Below are positions 43,603 to 55,354 of a stretch of DNA of 64,000 nt, in pieces; within the stretch, counting starts at the first letter, position 1; the number at the start of each line of letters is the position of its first letter. The notes beneath the pieces are model-generated. The model made no database searches. It was not told where the DNA came from and saw only the letters and a list, made by a program, of their open reading frames with translations. Location: contig NC_053398.1 of NCBI RefSeq assembly GCF_905171765.1, positions 47,584,323 through 47,648,322 on the forward strand, given 5' to 3'. The position numbers were made by a program, and so were the translations under genes. This stretch comes from Bufo bufo (Eukaryota; Chordata; Amphibia; Anura; Bufonidae).

Positions 43603-44401
43603 CCGTATTTTTCGCCCTATAAGACGCACTGGCCCATAAGACGCACCTAGGTTTTAGAGGAGGACAATAAGAAAAATATATTTTTCATTAGACCTCAGAT
43701 AAAATCAGCAATCAGACCCCCAATATTAATCAGACCTCAGCTCACAGCCCCAATCAGATCCCCAATGTTAATAAGACCTCAGATCAGAGCCCAATATAAA
43801 GAAGACCCCCAATCTGTCACAGGAGCCAGGAAACCAGACCACATGCAAACGCAGGTAAAATAAAGTCATTTATTTAAAGGAACATAAATAAACATTCATC
43901 AGGGACAGCGAGGTTAGGAACAAGCCGGTCAAGTCCAGTGCAGGTAGTCATCCAAGCCGGAATCAGGTCCAAAGCGGGTAGTTGTCCAAGCCGGGGTCAG
44001 ATCCAAAGTGGGTACGTCTGCCGATGCGGAGTCGAGAGCCAGAGGAAATGTCAGACAGGCACACATTAGGAGCTCAGACTGCCAGAAATGCACCTTGGAG
44101 CACAAACGCAAGGGCAATGAACCTGAAGCCTGAGCAGACTGATATAGACAGGTGTTGCCACATCATCACTGTGCGACGCCCAGGCCGCAGGCAAGTGATG
44201 ATGCACTCAGAGGTTATAAGAGACTGCAGTCTGCACATGTCCAAAATGGCAGCCACCATGAGGACAAGGTAAGACCTTGACACAATCAGACCTCACATGA
44301 GACCCCCATGTCTCATATCAGTTCTCCATGCCTCATATCAGCCCCCAGCCATATCTGATCAGCCCTCAGCCATATGTAATCAGCCCCCAGTCATATAATC
44401 A
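43603..44401. repeat. Dispersed repeat beginning CCGTATTTTTCGCCCTATAA
   Basis: The start CCGTATTTTTCGCCCTATAA and AGACGCACCTAGG is of a type I recognise as dispersed in vertebrate genomes. It is followed by simple repeats (CAGACCTCAG, CAGCCCCCAGCCATAT) on both sides of the solo LTR 43815-44282. Class not determined. Confidence 0.45.
43815..44282. mobile_element. Solo LTR, 468 bp
   Basis: Starts TGTCACAGGAGCC, ends CCTTGACA, flanked by the 5-bp duplication CAATC (43810-43814, 44283-44287). It shares only the ends with the 531-bp LTRs, so it is probably another family. Orientation unknown; the frames inside are not genes. Confidence 0.8.
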
Positions 44402-45045
44402 GTAGCGATGAGTGAGCATGCTCGCCGAATACCTGTTCGGCTCGAGCATCGCTATGCTCAGCAGATCCGAGTGCTCGGCCGAATAATTCGGGTGCTTGAA
44501 TACAATTTAATACAATGGAAGTCAATGGGAGACAGCCAAGGAACCCCTGCTCGGAAGACAAGAGGGTGTCTGGTTCATAAAAAAAGGTTAGAAATTGATG
44601 GAAACCCCATCAAAATGGTTTGGCAAAAGCATTAAGAGGATAGCTGGATGTGTCTTAGACTCCTATTAAGTATGACGTACAATAGACAACCACACAAAGG
44701 CTACATGCCAAAAGCCAGGTATGTACAAGCCATACATCTATCCATGAGACAGATAACAGCCAGCATACCTTACAATGGAAACCTTGTGCACTATGAGATA
44801 TTCCAAACCAGCTCTCATCTGACTGAGAACCAATAAACTTCAAAGTTATTTGGCATCTGTTGGATGGCTTGGGTGGACCTGCACACCTAGATCAATATCA
44901 TTAGGGCGACTAAAAGTTTTCCGATTGTCCTAACATAATATTCAATAACCTTTCTATACAGTTTTGTCATGTAAAAATTCATTTGCATAAACATGGGTTT
45001 ATGGGAAAGACATGCAAATGAGCAGAATCTGCCTTGTTTTTCAGC

Positions 45046-45224
45046 TGTCATAAGACTATAAAAACCAATAGATGGCGCTATGGAGTTATGAACAGCGCCC
45101 TCTATTGGTTTTACAGTCTTATGACAAGTTTAATATTCTTGTCAGAAGACTATGAAACCAATAGAGGGTGCTGTTCATAACTCAATAGCGCCCTCTATTG
45201 GTTTCATAGTCTTCTGACAAGAAT
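45046..45224. repeat. Two successive long hairpins sharing one core
   Basis: 45046-45126 and 45137-45224 are each near-perfect inverted repeats with arms of about 34-38 bp. Both arms carry ACCAATAGAGGGCGCT or its complement, and the loops (GGAGTTATGAAC / GTTCATAACTC) are complements of each other. Confidence 0.85.
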
Positions 45225-45295
45225 AGACTGATTCTTATGACAAGCTTATTAGCCTTTTGCATGGAAAATTTGCAATTAGAATATTCGCAATCTAC

Positions 45296-45430
45296 ACTAG
45301 GATGATATCTCACACTGGGAAAGATGGGTAATAACTCAGTGATAAAATCTGACACTGGGAAAGCTAGGTAATAACTCGCGATCTACACTGAGTTATTACC
45401 CAGCTTTTCCAGTGTCAGATATTATCACTG
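45296..45430. repeat. Third hairpin with TGGGTAATAACTCAGTG arms
   Basis: ACACTGGGAAAG..TAATAACTC is present twice directly and once inverted (GAGTTATTACCCAGCTTTTC), so the sequence can fold in two alternative ways. Confidence 0.7.
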
Positions 45431-45735
45431 ACTTACTACAAAATTATTACATAATATTCGCTATATTGCTATAGATTCTTTTTTTAGAATATTACTAGGG
45501 TTGAGCGAACCCGAACTGTAAAGTTCGGGTTCGTACCGAACTTTAGGATTTTTGGACCCCGGACCCAAACCCGAACATTTCTGTAAAAGTTCGGGTTTAG
45601 GTTCGGTGTTCGGCAATTTCTTAGCGCAGAGCAGCCAATCAACAAGCGTTTAGCTGTTTGCCTTAGAAGCCATCACAGCCATGCCTACTAATGGCATGGC
45701 TGTGATTGGCCAGTGCATTTATGTGACCCAGCCTC

Positions 45736-45743
45736 TATATAAG
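45736..45743 (+). promoter_or_regulatory. TATA box of hAT-A2
   Basis: TATATAAG within GCCTCTATATAAGCTGGAGT, identical to the context in A1 (4316). Confidence 0.55.
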
Positions 45744-45789
45744 CTGGAGTCAGGCAGCGCTGCACGTCACTCTGCTGTGCTTAGTGTAG

Positions 45790-46290
45790 GGAAAGGATGC
45801 AAAATACACAATTTTACAGCCCTTGCTGCATCTGCACGTGTGAAATTCAAGCGTTATATACAGCTGTCATATTCTGTTAGTAAGAAAACACCCTTTTTGG
45901 GCAAAATACTTAATATTGCAGCCCTTGCTGCATCTGTAATTGTTAAAATCAAGTTTGAAATACTTCAATAATTTTCTGGCTTTGAAAAAACACCCATTTT
46001 TGGCAATAACCTTCATCTTGGGCCTCTGCCTCATTAGTCAGTGTGCAATTTAAGCTAGAAATACAGCTATATTTTCTGGGTTTTAAAAAACACCCTTTTT
46101 GGGCAAAATACACAATTTTACAGCCCTTGCTGCATCTGCACGTGTAAAATTCAAGCAATATATACAGCTGTTATATTCTGTTAGTAAAAAAAACACCCTT
46201 TTTGGGCAAAATGCTTAATTTTGCAGCCTTTGCTGCATATGCCATTGTGAGATACACCCTTTAGATACTGTGGTTCTATTCTACTATTAA
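45790..46290 (+). repeat. 101-bp tandem leader array of hAT-A2, distal part
   Basis: AAAACACCC recurs at 45885, 45987, 46087 and 46190, each followed by GGGCAAAAT and GCAGCCCTTGCTGCATCTG. After the TTAA insertion the array resumes (48943, 49044, 49145) with the same step. Confidence 0.85.
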
Positions 46291-48937
46291 CCCCTTAAGG
46301 ACACAGCCTTATTTCACCTTAGGATCAGGCCATTTTTTGCAAATCTGACCAGTGTCATTTTAAGAGGTGATAAATTTAAAACGCTTTGACTTATCCAGGC
46401 CATTCTGAGATAGTTTTTTCATCATATTGTACTTCATGACACTGGTAAAATGAAGACCAAAAAATTCATTTTTATTTATAAAAGAATGCCAAATTTACCA
46501 AAAATTTGTAAAAAAATTGCAAATTTCCAAGTTTCAATTTCTCTACTTCTATAATACATAGTAATGCCTCCAAAAATAGTTATTACTTCACATTCCCCAT
46601 ATGTCTACTTCATGTTTGGATCATTTTGGGAATGATATTTTATTTTTTGGGGATGTTAAAAGGCTTAGAAGTTTAGAAGCAAATCTTGAAATTTTTCAGA
46701 AATTTTCAAAAACCCAATTTTTAGGGACCAGTTCAGGTCTGAAGTCACTTTGCGAGGTTTACATAATAGAAACCACCCAAAAATTACCCCATTCTAGAAA
46801 CTACACCCCTCAAGGTATTCAGAACTGATTTTACAAACGTCATTAACCCTTTAGGTGTTCCACAAGAATTATTGGAAAATAGAGATATAATTTAAAAATG
46901 TCACTTTTTTGGCAGATTTTCCATTTTAATATTTTTTTTCCAGCTACAAAGCAAGGGTTAACAGCCAAACAAAACTCAATATTTATGGCCCTGATTCTGT
47001 AGTTTACAGAAACACCCCATATGTGGTCGTAAACTGCTGTACGGGCACACAGCAGGGCGCAGAAGGAAAGGAATGCCATACGGTTTTTGAAAGGCAGATT
47101 TTGCTGGACTGGTTTTTTTGACACCACGTCCCATTTGAAGCCCCCCTGATGCACCCCTAGAGTAGAAACTCCAAAATGTGACCCCATTTTAGAAACTACA
47201 CCCCTCAAGGTATTCAAAACTGATTTTTCAAATGTCGGATGCGGCGATACCAAATATGTATACAATTATTTTATTTATGTAAATTTTACACAATGATTTC
47301 ATTTTTTAAGCAAAAAAAATCATGTTTTAGTGTTTCCATAGTCTGAGAGCCATAATTTTTTCAGTTTTTGGGCGATTACCTTAGGTAGGGTATGATTTTT
47401 GTGGGATGAGATGACGGTTTTATTGGCACTATTTTGGGGTGCGTGTGACTTTTTGATCGCTTGCTATTACACTTTTTGTGATGTAAGGTGACAAAAAATG
47501 GTTTATTTAGCACAATTTTTATTTAAAAATTTTTATGGTGTTCATCTGAGGGGTTAGTTCATGTGATATTTTATAGAGCCGGTCGATACGGACGCGGCGA
47601 TACCTAATAAGTATGATTTTTTTTTATTTATGTAAGTTTTACACAATGATTTCATTTTTGAAGCCAAAAAAATCATGTTTTAGTGTTTCCATAGTCTGAG
47701 AGCCACAATTTTTTCAGTTTTTGGGCGATTAACTTGGGTAGGGTATGATTTTTGCGGGATGAGATGACGGTTTTATTGGCACTATTTTGGGGTACGTGTC
47801 AGTTTTTGATCGCTTGCTATTACACTTTTTGTGATGTAAGGTGACAAAAAATTGTTTATTTTGCACAGTTTTTATTTTTTACGGTGTTCATCTGAGGGGT
47901 TAGTTCATGTGATATTTTTATAGAGCCGGTCAATACGGACGCGGCAATACCTAATATGTATACTTTTTTTTTATTTATGTAAGTTTTACACAATAACAGC
48001 TTTTTTAAAACAAAAAAAATGATGTTTTAGTGTCTCCATATTCTGAGCCATAGTTTTTTTATTTTTCGGGCGATTGTCTCAGGTAGGGGCTCATTTCTTG
48101 CGGGATGAGGTGACGGTTAGATTGGTACTATTTTGGTGGGAAAGCGCCTTTTTAATTGCTTGCTGTTGTACTTTTTGTGATGTAAGGTGACAAAAAAATT
48201 GTTTATTTAGCACCTTTTTTTTTTTTACGGTATTCATCTGAGGGGTTAGGTCATGTGATATGTTTATAGAGCCAGTCTATACGGACGCGGCGATACCTAA
48301 TATGTATTTTTTCCCCTATTTTTTACCAATTTATTTTAACTTTATTTGGGGAAAATGAAGTTTTTGTTTATTTTTACTTGAAACTTTTAATTTTTGGGGA
48401 GGGAAACTTTATTTTTTCAACTTTTTTTTTTTTCAGTTTGTGGGACCCAAGTGGGACCTAAACTTTTGGGGGTCTAATACCTTTACAATGCATTCCAATA
48501 CTTCTGAATTGGAATGCATTGGCTGTATGAGTAATACAGTGAGTATTACTCATACAGCTTCCGGCCTGTGAGATCCAGGGGGCTGGATCTCACAGGCTCG
48601 TCACCGGAAGGCAGTGCGATGCCTTCCTTAGGCATTGCGCTGCCTTCCATGCCATCGGGTCCCCCCTACAGCCGCCGCAACCGCACGCAAAAGCCGCAAA
48701 CCGCAGGTCTGAATTGACCTCCTGCGGTTTTGCGGCGATCGAGGACACGGGGGGGTCACGGGACCCCCCCCACGCATTTAGCCAAGGTGCCTGCTCAATG
48801 ATTTGAGCAGACACCTTGTTCCGATCACTGCCCGCCGGGCGGCGGTGATCGGAAATTCACATGACGTACCGGTACGTCATGTGTCCTTAAGTACCAGGAC
48901 AACATGCCGTACCGGTACGTCATGTGTCCTGAAGAGG
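46291..48937. mobile_element. TTAA-target DNA element, 2.65 kb
   Basis: Ends CCCCTTAAGGACACAG and, inverted, CCTCTTCAGGACACATGACG, flanked by TTAA (46287-46290, 48938-48941). The empty target CTATTAATAAAACACCC is present in the neighbouring leader unit at 49038. The interior has a threefold repeat of about 325 bp (47256-48310) marked by ATCATGTTTTAGTGTTTCC and GCACTATTTTGGGG. No transposase. Same family, opposite orientation, as 57166-59299. Confidence 0.9.
47256..48310. repeat. Threefold 325-bp tandem repeat
   Basis: Units start at about 47256, 47610 and 47945. Each has TTATGTAAGTTTTACACAAT, GATCGCTTGCTATTACAC and GGACGCGGCGATACCTAATA. The third has drifted most. Confidence 0.8.
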
Positions 48938-48941
48938 TTAA

Positions 48942-49245
48942 TAAAACACCCATTTTGGGCAAAAATATTTAAGTGCGTCCTAGTCTGCATCTGTACGTGT
49001 GAGATACACCCTTTACATACTGTGGTTCTATTCTGCTATTAATAAAACACCCATTTTGGGCAAAAGTCTTTAATTGCGGCCTAGTCTGCATCTGTACGTC
49101 TGAGATACACACTTTAGATACTGTGGTTCTATTCTGCTATTAATAAAACACCCATTTTGGGCAAAAAACTTAATTTTGCAGCCTTTGCTGCATATGTCAT
49201 TGTGAGAAAAACACCCATTTAGGGCAAGATCCTAAATTTGAGAAA
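48942..49245 (+). repeat. Tandem leader array of hAT-A2, proximal part
   Basis: Three further 101-bp units (CACCCATTTTGGGCAAAA) leading directly to the transposase start at 49246. Confidence 0.8.
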
Positions 49246-51859
49246 TATGAGGAGAGCGTCAAATAAGGGACGTGGCCCAGGTCGTGGTGCTGCTGGTGGA
49301 GCTCCTATTGCAGGGAGAGGACATGGAATCAAGGTCATGCGAGTGACCTGTGTAGTTCGGAGGAAGAGGCCGTGGTCTCACAGAGCCACCAGCACAGCAG
49401 AAGAGGGAGCAGGGTGCAAAAGCGGAGAGGCCGTCCCCTAGACAGTACGCCTGCTACTACCCACCGCAGCAAGGGACCGAGAAGACCAAAGCCAGCTCCA
49501 AGGAGTTCCCTGGCGTGGCAGTTCTTCAGACAATGTGCTGACGACAAGACACGAGTGGTTTGCACGCTGTGCAATCAGAGCCTGAAGCGAGGCATAAACG
49601 TTCTCAACCTGAGCACAACCTGCATGATCAGGCATCTAAGTGCAAAGCACAAGCTGCAGTGGAGTAGACACCTCAAAAACCAAGAAAGGTCTCTGGCTCC
49701 TCCTGCTACCTCTTCTGCTGCAGTCTCGGCCTCTTCATCCACCTCTGGAGTGACAGTGCCAGCAACACCACCATCTGGGTCACCAAGCATCTCCACAATG
49801 TCCCACGAAAGCGTTCAGCTCTCCATCTCCCAAACACTGGAGTGGAAGAGGAAGTACCCCGCCACCTTATGGCGGTGGCTGTCCCACAGTATGTCGTGCC
49901 CAGTCGCCACTACTTTTCCAGGCATGCCATCCCTTCCCTGCACAACCAAGTGGGGGACAAAATCAGGTGTGCACTGCGCAACACCATCTCACTACGGATA
50001 CGTGGACCAGTAAGCACGCTCAGGGACGTTATATCTCCATAACAGCACACTGGGTAAATGCAGTGGCGGCTGGGCCTGAGGTGGATAGCCGTTTGGTGCA
50101 TGTCCTTCCACCACCGAGGATTGTAGGGCGCTTCAGTTTGCCTCCTGTTGCTTCCTCCTCCTACTCCGCTTCCTCATCCTCTACCGGATCCTCATCTGGT
50201 CAGCGTAACACCTTCACTACCAACTTCAGCACAGCCAGGGGTAAACGACAGCAGGCAGTTTTAAAACTTATCTGTTTGGGGGACAAACCCCACACCGCGC
50301 AGGAGCTGTGGATGGGCCTTGAACAAAAGGCCTGGTGGTGTGCGATAATGGACGAAATCTCATAGCAGCTCTGGGACTAGCCAGTTTGACGCACATCCCT
50401 TGCCTGGCGCGTGTGTTGAATTTGGTGGTGCGGAGATTCCTTAAAAATTACCCCGATATGTCAGAGCTGCTGCATAAAGTGCGGGCCATCTGTGCGCGCT
50501 TTCGGCGTTCTCACCCTGCTGCTGCTCGCGTGTCAGAGCTGCAGCGTTACTTCGGCCTTCCCGCTCACCGCCTCCTATGCGACGTGCCCACAAGGTGGAA
50601 CTCCACCTTGCACATGCTGGCCAGACTGTGCGAGCAGCAGCAGGCGATAGTGGAGTTTCAGCTGCAGCACGGGTGAGTCGCTCGGCGGAAAAGCACCACT
50701 TCACCACCAATGACTGAGCCTCCATGCGAGACCTGTGTTCCTTGTTGCGCTGTTTCGAGTACTCCACCAACATGGCCAGTGCCGATAATGCCGTTCTCAG
50801 CGTTACTATCTTACTTCTATGCCTCCTTGAAAAAATGATGGAAGAGGATGTGGCACAGGAGGAGGAGGATGAAGAGGGATCATTTCGTAGGGTTTCCGGC
50901 CAGTCATTCCCAAGTGGCTCCGAGGGTGGGTTCCTGCACCCACAAACCCAAGGTACACAATTGTCCAGCCAGGGCACAGTTCTGGAGGATGACGAGGTGG
51001 AGGATGAGGAGGAGGAGATGGAGAAGGAGGAACCATGTTCACAGCAGGGTGGCACCCAGACCAGCTCATGGCCATCACTGGTGCGTGGATGGGGGGATAC
51101 AGAGGACACAGACGATACACCTCCCACAGAGGACAGCTTTTCGTTGCCTCTGGGCAGCCTGGCACACATGAGCGATTACATGCTGCAGTGTCTCCGCAAC
51201 GACCACCAAGTTGTCCACATTCTAACTTGTGCTGATTACTGGGTGGCCACGCTGCTGGATCCCCGTTACAAGGACAACGTACCGTCCTTAATTCCTTCAC
51301 TGGAGCGTGATCGTAAGATGCGCGAGTACAAGCGCACGCTGGTAGACGCGCTGCGGGTGACATCCCCACCTGACAGCGGGGGCACAGTGGAAGCACAAGG
51401 CGAAGGCAGAGGACGAGGAAGAGGTCGCCAATGCAGCTGGGGCACCGCCAGCACCTCAGAAGGCAGGGTTAGCATGGCCGAAATGTGGAAAGCTTTGTCA
51501 GCATGTCACAACAACCAGCACCACCAGCTGATATGGAACATCTTAGCAGGAGGCAGCATTTCACCAACATGGTGGAGCAGTATGTGTGCACACGCCTACA
51601 CATACTGAATGACGGGTCTACCCCCTTCAACTTCTGGGTCTCCAAATTGGGCACATTGCCTGAGCTTGCCCTTTACGCCTTGGAGGTGCTGGCCTGCCCT
51701 GCAGCCAGTGTATTATCTGAACGTGTGTTTAGCACCGCAGGGGGCGTCATAACAGACAAGCGCAGCCGCCTGTCCACAGCCAATGTGGACAAGCTCACGT
51801 TTATTAAAATGAACCAGGCATGGATCCCTCAGGACTTGTCCGTACCTTGTGCAGAATAG
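49246..51859 (+). pseudogene. hAT transposase, family A copy A2 (most complete)
   Basis: The order is complete but the frame changes several times. A Gly/Arg-rich N-terminus (SNKGRGPGRGAAGGAPIAGRG, from 49246) comes first. Then 49372-50013 has a basic linker, BED zinc finger (SLAWQFFRQCADDK, CTLCNQSLKRG, CMIRHLSAKHK) and SISQTLEWKRKYP. 49967-50365 has LTTDTWTSKHAQGRYIS and ARGKRQQAVLKLICL. 50335-50676 has MVCDNGRNLIAAL, CLARVLNLVV and DVPTRWNSTLHML. 50724-51608 has MRDLCSLLRCFEYS, an acidic insert, ATLLDPRYKDNVPSL and a second Gly/Arg run. 51485-51859 has the hATC dimerisation domain LYALEVLACPAASVLSERVF. hAT transposases excise and insert the element by a hairpin mechanism in the nucleus. 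At least four frame breaks make it inactive. Confidence 0.9.
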
Positions 51860-52030
51860 ACATGTATACCGGCACTAACCAGCCATTGTTATACTGCAGC
51901 GCAATTGCTCATTCTTGTATTTTGGATATTTCACACTCTTTTAGAGTGTACCCTAATTTTAAAAAATTTAATTAAAACCAAAAACCTGTGTTGGCTACCT
52001 CGTCCTCCTCCACCGCTACCTCAAACTCCT

Positions 52031-52660
52031 TGTAACGGAGCGCTGAAGGCGCACTCGGTCTCCCATCAGCCGCAGACCTGCTGCTTAGCTTCGGGAGTTA
52101 GGATTTGTGTTCAGCCTCGTTTCCAGGGCAGCTTTGCTAGCTGGGAGGCTCCCTGCTCTTAGGTCTGCCTAGATTAGCTGATTACTCGATGCTCGACTTG
52201 TCTTTCTGTCAGTCATGTGACGCTGGCCACGTCACATGACCCTCACTCCCCACTATAAATACAGGCAACCTGCTGGCTACAGGTTGCCTGTGATACTGGT
52301 CCATTGGTGCTTCCTTGGTTTTAGTCTGCGGCTGCTTGTTCTGATTTACCTCCTGACCTTGTGACCTCGGCTCGTTCTTTGACCTCGACTTCGTCTCATC
52401 CTTTGTACGTATTTGCTCTCCTGGATTGACCTTGGCTCTGACTATTGACCTTACATTTGCTCGCTCCATTTGTACTCCCGCTTCTCCTGGTTCTGACCCT
52501 TGGCTTGTTGACCTTCCGTATCTTTCCTCTGTGCAATTACGTAAGGGACCGTCGCCCAGCTATGCCCCATCGCCTAGGGCGGGTAGTGTAGGTAGGCAGG
52601 GACAGGGGTTGAGGGTGGAGTCAGAGTGCACCCTCTTTCCTTCCTCTCTGATCCCTGACA
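52031..52660 (+). repeat. 5' LTR of the Gypsy element
   Basis: 630 bp, TGTAACGG to CTGACA, with a TATA box (TATAAATA, 52254-52261) followed by a dyad AGGCAACCTGCTGGCTACAG / GTTGCCTG. It is very similar to the 3' LTR, apart from small indels and the MITE in the latter. Confidence 0.9.
52254..52261 (+). promoter_or_regulatory. TATA box in the 5' LTR
   Basis: TATAAATA about 225 bp into the LTR, conserved in the 3' LTR at 55572-55579. Expected core promoter of the element. Confidence 0.6.
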
Positions 52661-52688
52661 GAATCACAGGCCTAAAAAGTTTTTTACT

Positions 52689-53339
52689 ATGGATCCCTTA
52701 CAGAGCCTGACTGACCACGTGCAGAATCTGGCCCATATAGTTCAGGAATTGGGGGAGAGATTACAGGCACAAGAGATTGCTCGTGATCTTCCTGCGCCTC
52801 CCGTCACTGCCCAAGCGGCACCTGCCTGTATGGAACCCCATGTTAAGCTTCCCTACTGATTTTCAGGAGACCGTAGAAGCTTTTTGGCGTTTAAGGAAAG
52901 CTGTAAGCTTTATTTTCGCTTACGTCCCTATTCCTCTGGATCTGAGCAACAGAGGGTGGGGATCATTATTTCCTTATTACAGGGGGATCCCCAGGACTGG
53001 GCATTCTCCTTGCCTTCCGATTTGCAATGCTTCAGATGCGTTGACACATTTTTTCAGGCGCTAGGTGTGTTATATGACGAACCTGACAGTGCCATGGTAG
53101 CAGAGACCCAGCTGAAATCCCTCAGACAGGGTGACCGTCCGGTTGAGGAGTACTGTACCTTATTCCGTAGATGGTGCGTTCCCTCCGGGTGCTACGAACC
53201 GGCCCTCAAGAGTCAATTTAAGTCCGGTTTGTCTGACACCCTCAAGGATATGCTAGTATGTTATCCACTCCCAGAAACCTTAGAACAAACCATGACGTTA
53301 GCCATTAGGCTAGACCGACGGGTTAAGGAACGACAGTGA
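52689..53339 (+). pseudogene. Gypsy gag
   Basis: Starts ATG at 52689 (MDPLQSLTDHVQNLAHIVQ) 28 bp after the LTR and reads a coiled N-terminus. It meets a stop at 52857-52859 through a frame change. The capsid-like part continues in another frame (52884-53339): KESCKLYFRLRPYSSG, LLQGDPQDWAFSL and LRQGDRPVEEYCTLFRRW, typical of the retrotransposon gag fold. The protein would package the RNA in cytoplasmic particles. It ends at an in-frame stop at 53339. Confidence 0.85.
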
Positions 53340-53360
53340 GAACACCTTCTTGTTCCCAAG

Positions 53361-54126
53361 ATGGAGATGGGTCCGGTGATAGCAAAATCTGAAGGCTTCT
53401 CTGATGAACCCATGCAGCTGGGCATGACCAGGAAGGAGCAGCGTCGTCGTTGTGGAGTGTGCTTCTACAGTGGCGGTTCCAATCAAATCACTGGGTCCGA
53501 CAGTGCCCTAAGATCCCTTCTTCCGGAGGTCCACCCAAACCAGAGGGCTCTACAAACAAAGTACTCCCTGGGGTGGTATGAAAAAAGCTGCTGGTTCCTA
53601 TTACCGTGTCTCTGGGGGGAATCAGGGGTTTCGGTAATGCCTTTATTGATTCCGGGTCAGCATCAAATTTTATTGACCGTAAATTCGCTATCCAAATAGG
53701 AATTCCGATTTTAGCCCTTCCTCACCCAGTGAACATTGTAGCCATTGATTCCACTCCCCTGGCGGGTGGTACGGTCAAATTTTGTACCCTAGAGATCTCT
53801 TTTTCAGTAGGGTGTGCCACACTGAAATATGCTCATTCCTAATTCTTGAGAATCTACCCGTAAATGTAGTATTAGGTATGCCCTGGCTCCAATTACATAA
53901 TCCGGTTATTAATTGGGCTACTGGTGAGATAGAAAGATGGGGTTCTCAGTGTAAGTCCTGTTTATCGGTCGTTTTAGCAGGGGTTCATACTGTATCCCAA
54001 ACCCTTCCGCCATATATTAGAGATTATACTGATGTGTGTTCATCATCCGAGCTGAAAGAATTACCACCCCGTAGACCGTATGATTGTGCTATTGAATTAG
54101 TATCCGGGTCCCGATATCCCAAATGA
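53361..54126 (+). pseudogene. Gypsy nucleocapsid remnant and protease
   Basis: 53361-53699 starts with the region after capsid and shows one degraded zinc-knuckle (CGVCFYSGG). The protease follows in a second frame (53606-53842): NAFIDSGSASNFIDRKF has the DSG active site. The last part (ENLPVNVVLGMPWLQLHNP) lies in a third frame (53782-54126). Two frame changes within 250 bp show decay. Confidence 0.8.
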
Positions 54127-54162
54127 AGAATTTATAATCTATCTGGTCCCGAACGAAATTCA

Positions 54163-54729
54163 ATGAGGGAATATATTAAAGAGAGTTTGAACAAGGGGCA
54201 CATTAGGCCCTCAGTATCTCTAATGGGTGCGGGGTTCTTTTTTGAAAAGAAAAAGGACGGAGGATTCAGACCCTGTATTGATTACCGCAAATTAAATAAG
54301 ATCACTGTTAAATATCAATATTCCCTCCCTTTAGTTCCCGACCTGTTCAATCAAATTTTAGGAGCTGCCTGGTTTTCCAAACTCAACTTGAGGGGAGCTT
54401 ACAATTTAATCCAAATTAAGGAGGGGGATGAATGGAAGACGCCATTTAATACTCCTGAGGGACATTTTGAATACCTACTTATGCCTTTCGGGCTTAGTAA
54501 TGCCCCAGCTGTCTTCCAAAATTTCATGAACGACATTTTCAGGGAATTCATTGGGAAGTTTTTAATCATCTATCTTGATGATATTCAGATTTTTTTTTCT
54601 CCCATCTGGGACTCGCATGTGAGACATATAACCAATTATCAGTTAAACTTGAGAAATGCACTTTTGGAGTACAGGAGATTCTGTATCTTGGGTATGTCCA
54701 TCCTCAATTGGAATCCATCCTCAATTTAA
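54163..54729 (+). pseudogene. Gypsy reverse transcriptase with mutated catalytic Asp
   Basis: Fingers and palm are readable: FFFEKKKDGGFRPCIDYRKLN, then motif A as FSKLNLRGAYNL, TPEGHFEYLLMPFGLSNAPA, and motif C as YLDDIQIF with both Asp present. Motif A normally reads KLDLRGAYNL in Gypsy elements. The Asp that binds the metal is Asn here, so polymerase activity is not expected. The thumb, RNase H and integrase core are deleted after about 54610. Confidence 0.85.
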
Positions 54730-54786
54730 CTCTAGCTCGTTGATACCTTCATCTAATCCTGAAGCTGATAGAGTAACTTCTGAACT

Positions 54787-55354
54787 GTGCACAAACTGAG
54801 CACGGGTCCAAGTGAACCTGCAAAAAGCCCAAGAACAACAAAAAAACAGATGGCTAATAGGAAGCGTTCTAAGGGGGTTAATTTTGAGCTTGGTGACAGG
54901 GTCTGGTTGTCTACTCGGAATCTACCGCTGAAGGTGTCTTCTAGGAAACTGGCGCCACGGTTTGTTGGGCCGTATGAGATTATTGGCGTTATTAATCCTG
55001 TATCTTTTAGATTGAGATTGCCGGACTCATTTCGTGTTCATAATGTTTTCCATAAATCATTGCTTAAGAAATATATTCCACCCATTGTTCCGTTTCAGTC
55101 AGCTCCTCCCCCCCATAAAAATTGACGATAAAGAGGAGTTTGTAGTCTCCAGAATTGTGGATGTTAGAAAGGAACGAAACTCCTGGCAGTACCTTGTCCA
55201 CTGGAAGGGCTATGGACCGAGGAGAGGTCTTGGGTCCCAGCTACTGAGATCCACGCCCCGAGGCTCATCAAGAAGTTTCATGATGAGCATCCTGGGAGAT
55301 TTGTACCCAAGGGCTTGGGTCCAGTGGCCCCTCGTAAAAGGTGGGGTACTGTAA
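54787..55354 (+). pseudogene. Gypsy integrase C-terminus and chromodomain
   Basis: 54787-55125 has the region GDRVWLSTRNLPLKVSSRKL, the GPYEI (GPY/F) motif, and VHNVFHKSLLKKY. The chromodomain is in the next frame (55125-55354): EEFVVSRIVDVRK, WQYLVHWKGYGP. Chromodomains direct integration to marked chromatin. Beyond the HWKGYGP motif the usual WEP part is frameshifted. The fragment at 2419-2828 is a homologue. Confidence 0.85.

Larger units (their letters stand above)
44402..45495 (+). mobile_element. hAT-like terminus followed by hairpin-rich sequence
   Basis: Starts TAGCGATGAGTGAGCATGC with palindromic GCTCGGCCGAAT subterminal sequence, resembling the end of family B at 24318. From 45030 on it contains three hairpins (45046-45126, 45137-45224, 45296-45430). 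No transposase. The right limit is the hAT-A2 terminus at 45496. Confidence 0.5.

Noticed and set aside
50441..51396. Long minus-strand frames (242 and 196 codons)
   Set aside because: Shadows of the hAT-A2 transposase; their Ser/Pro-rich composition reflects the acidic codons on the coding strand.
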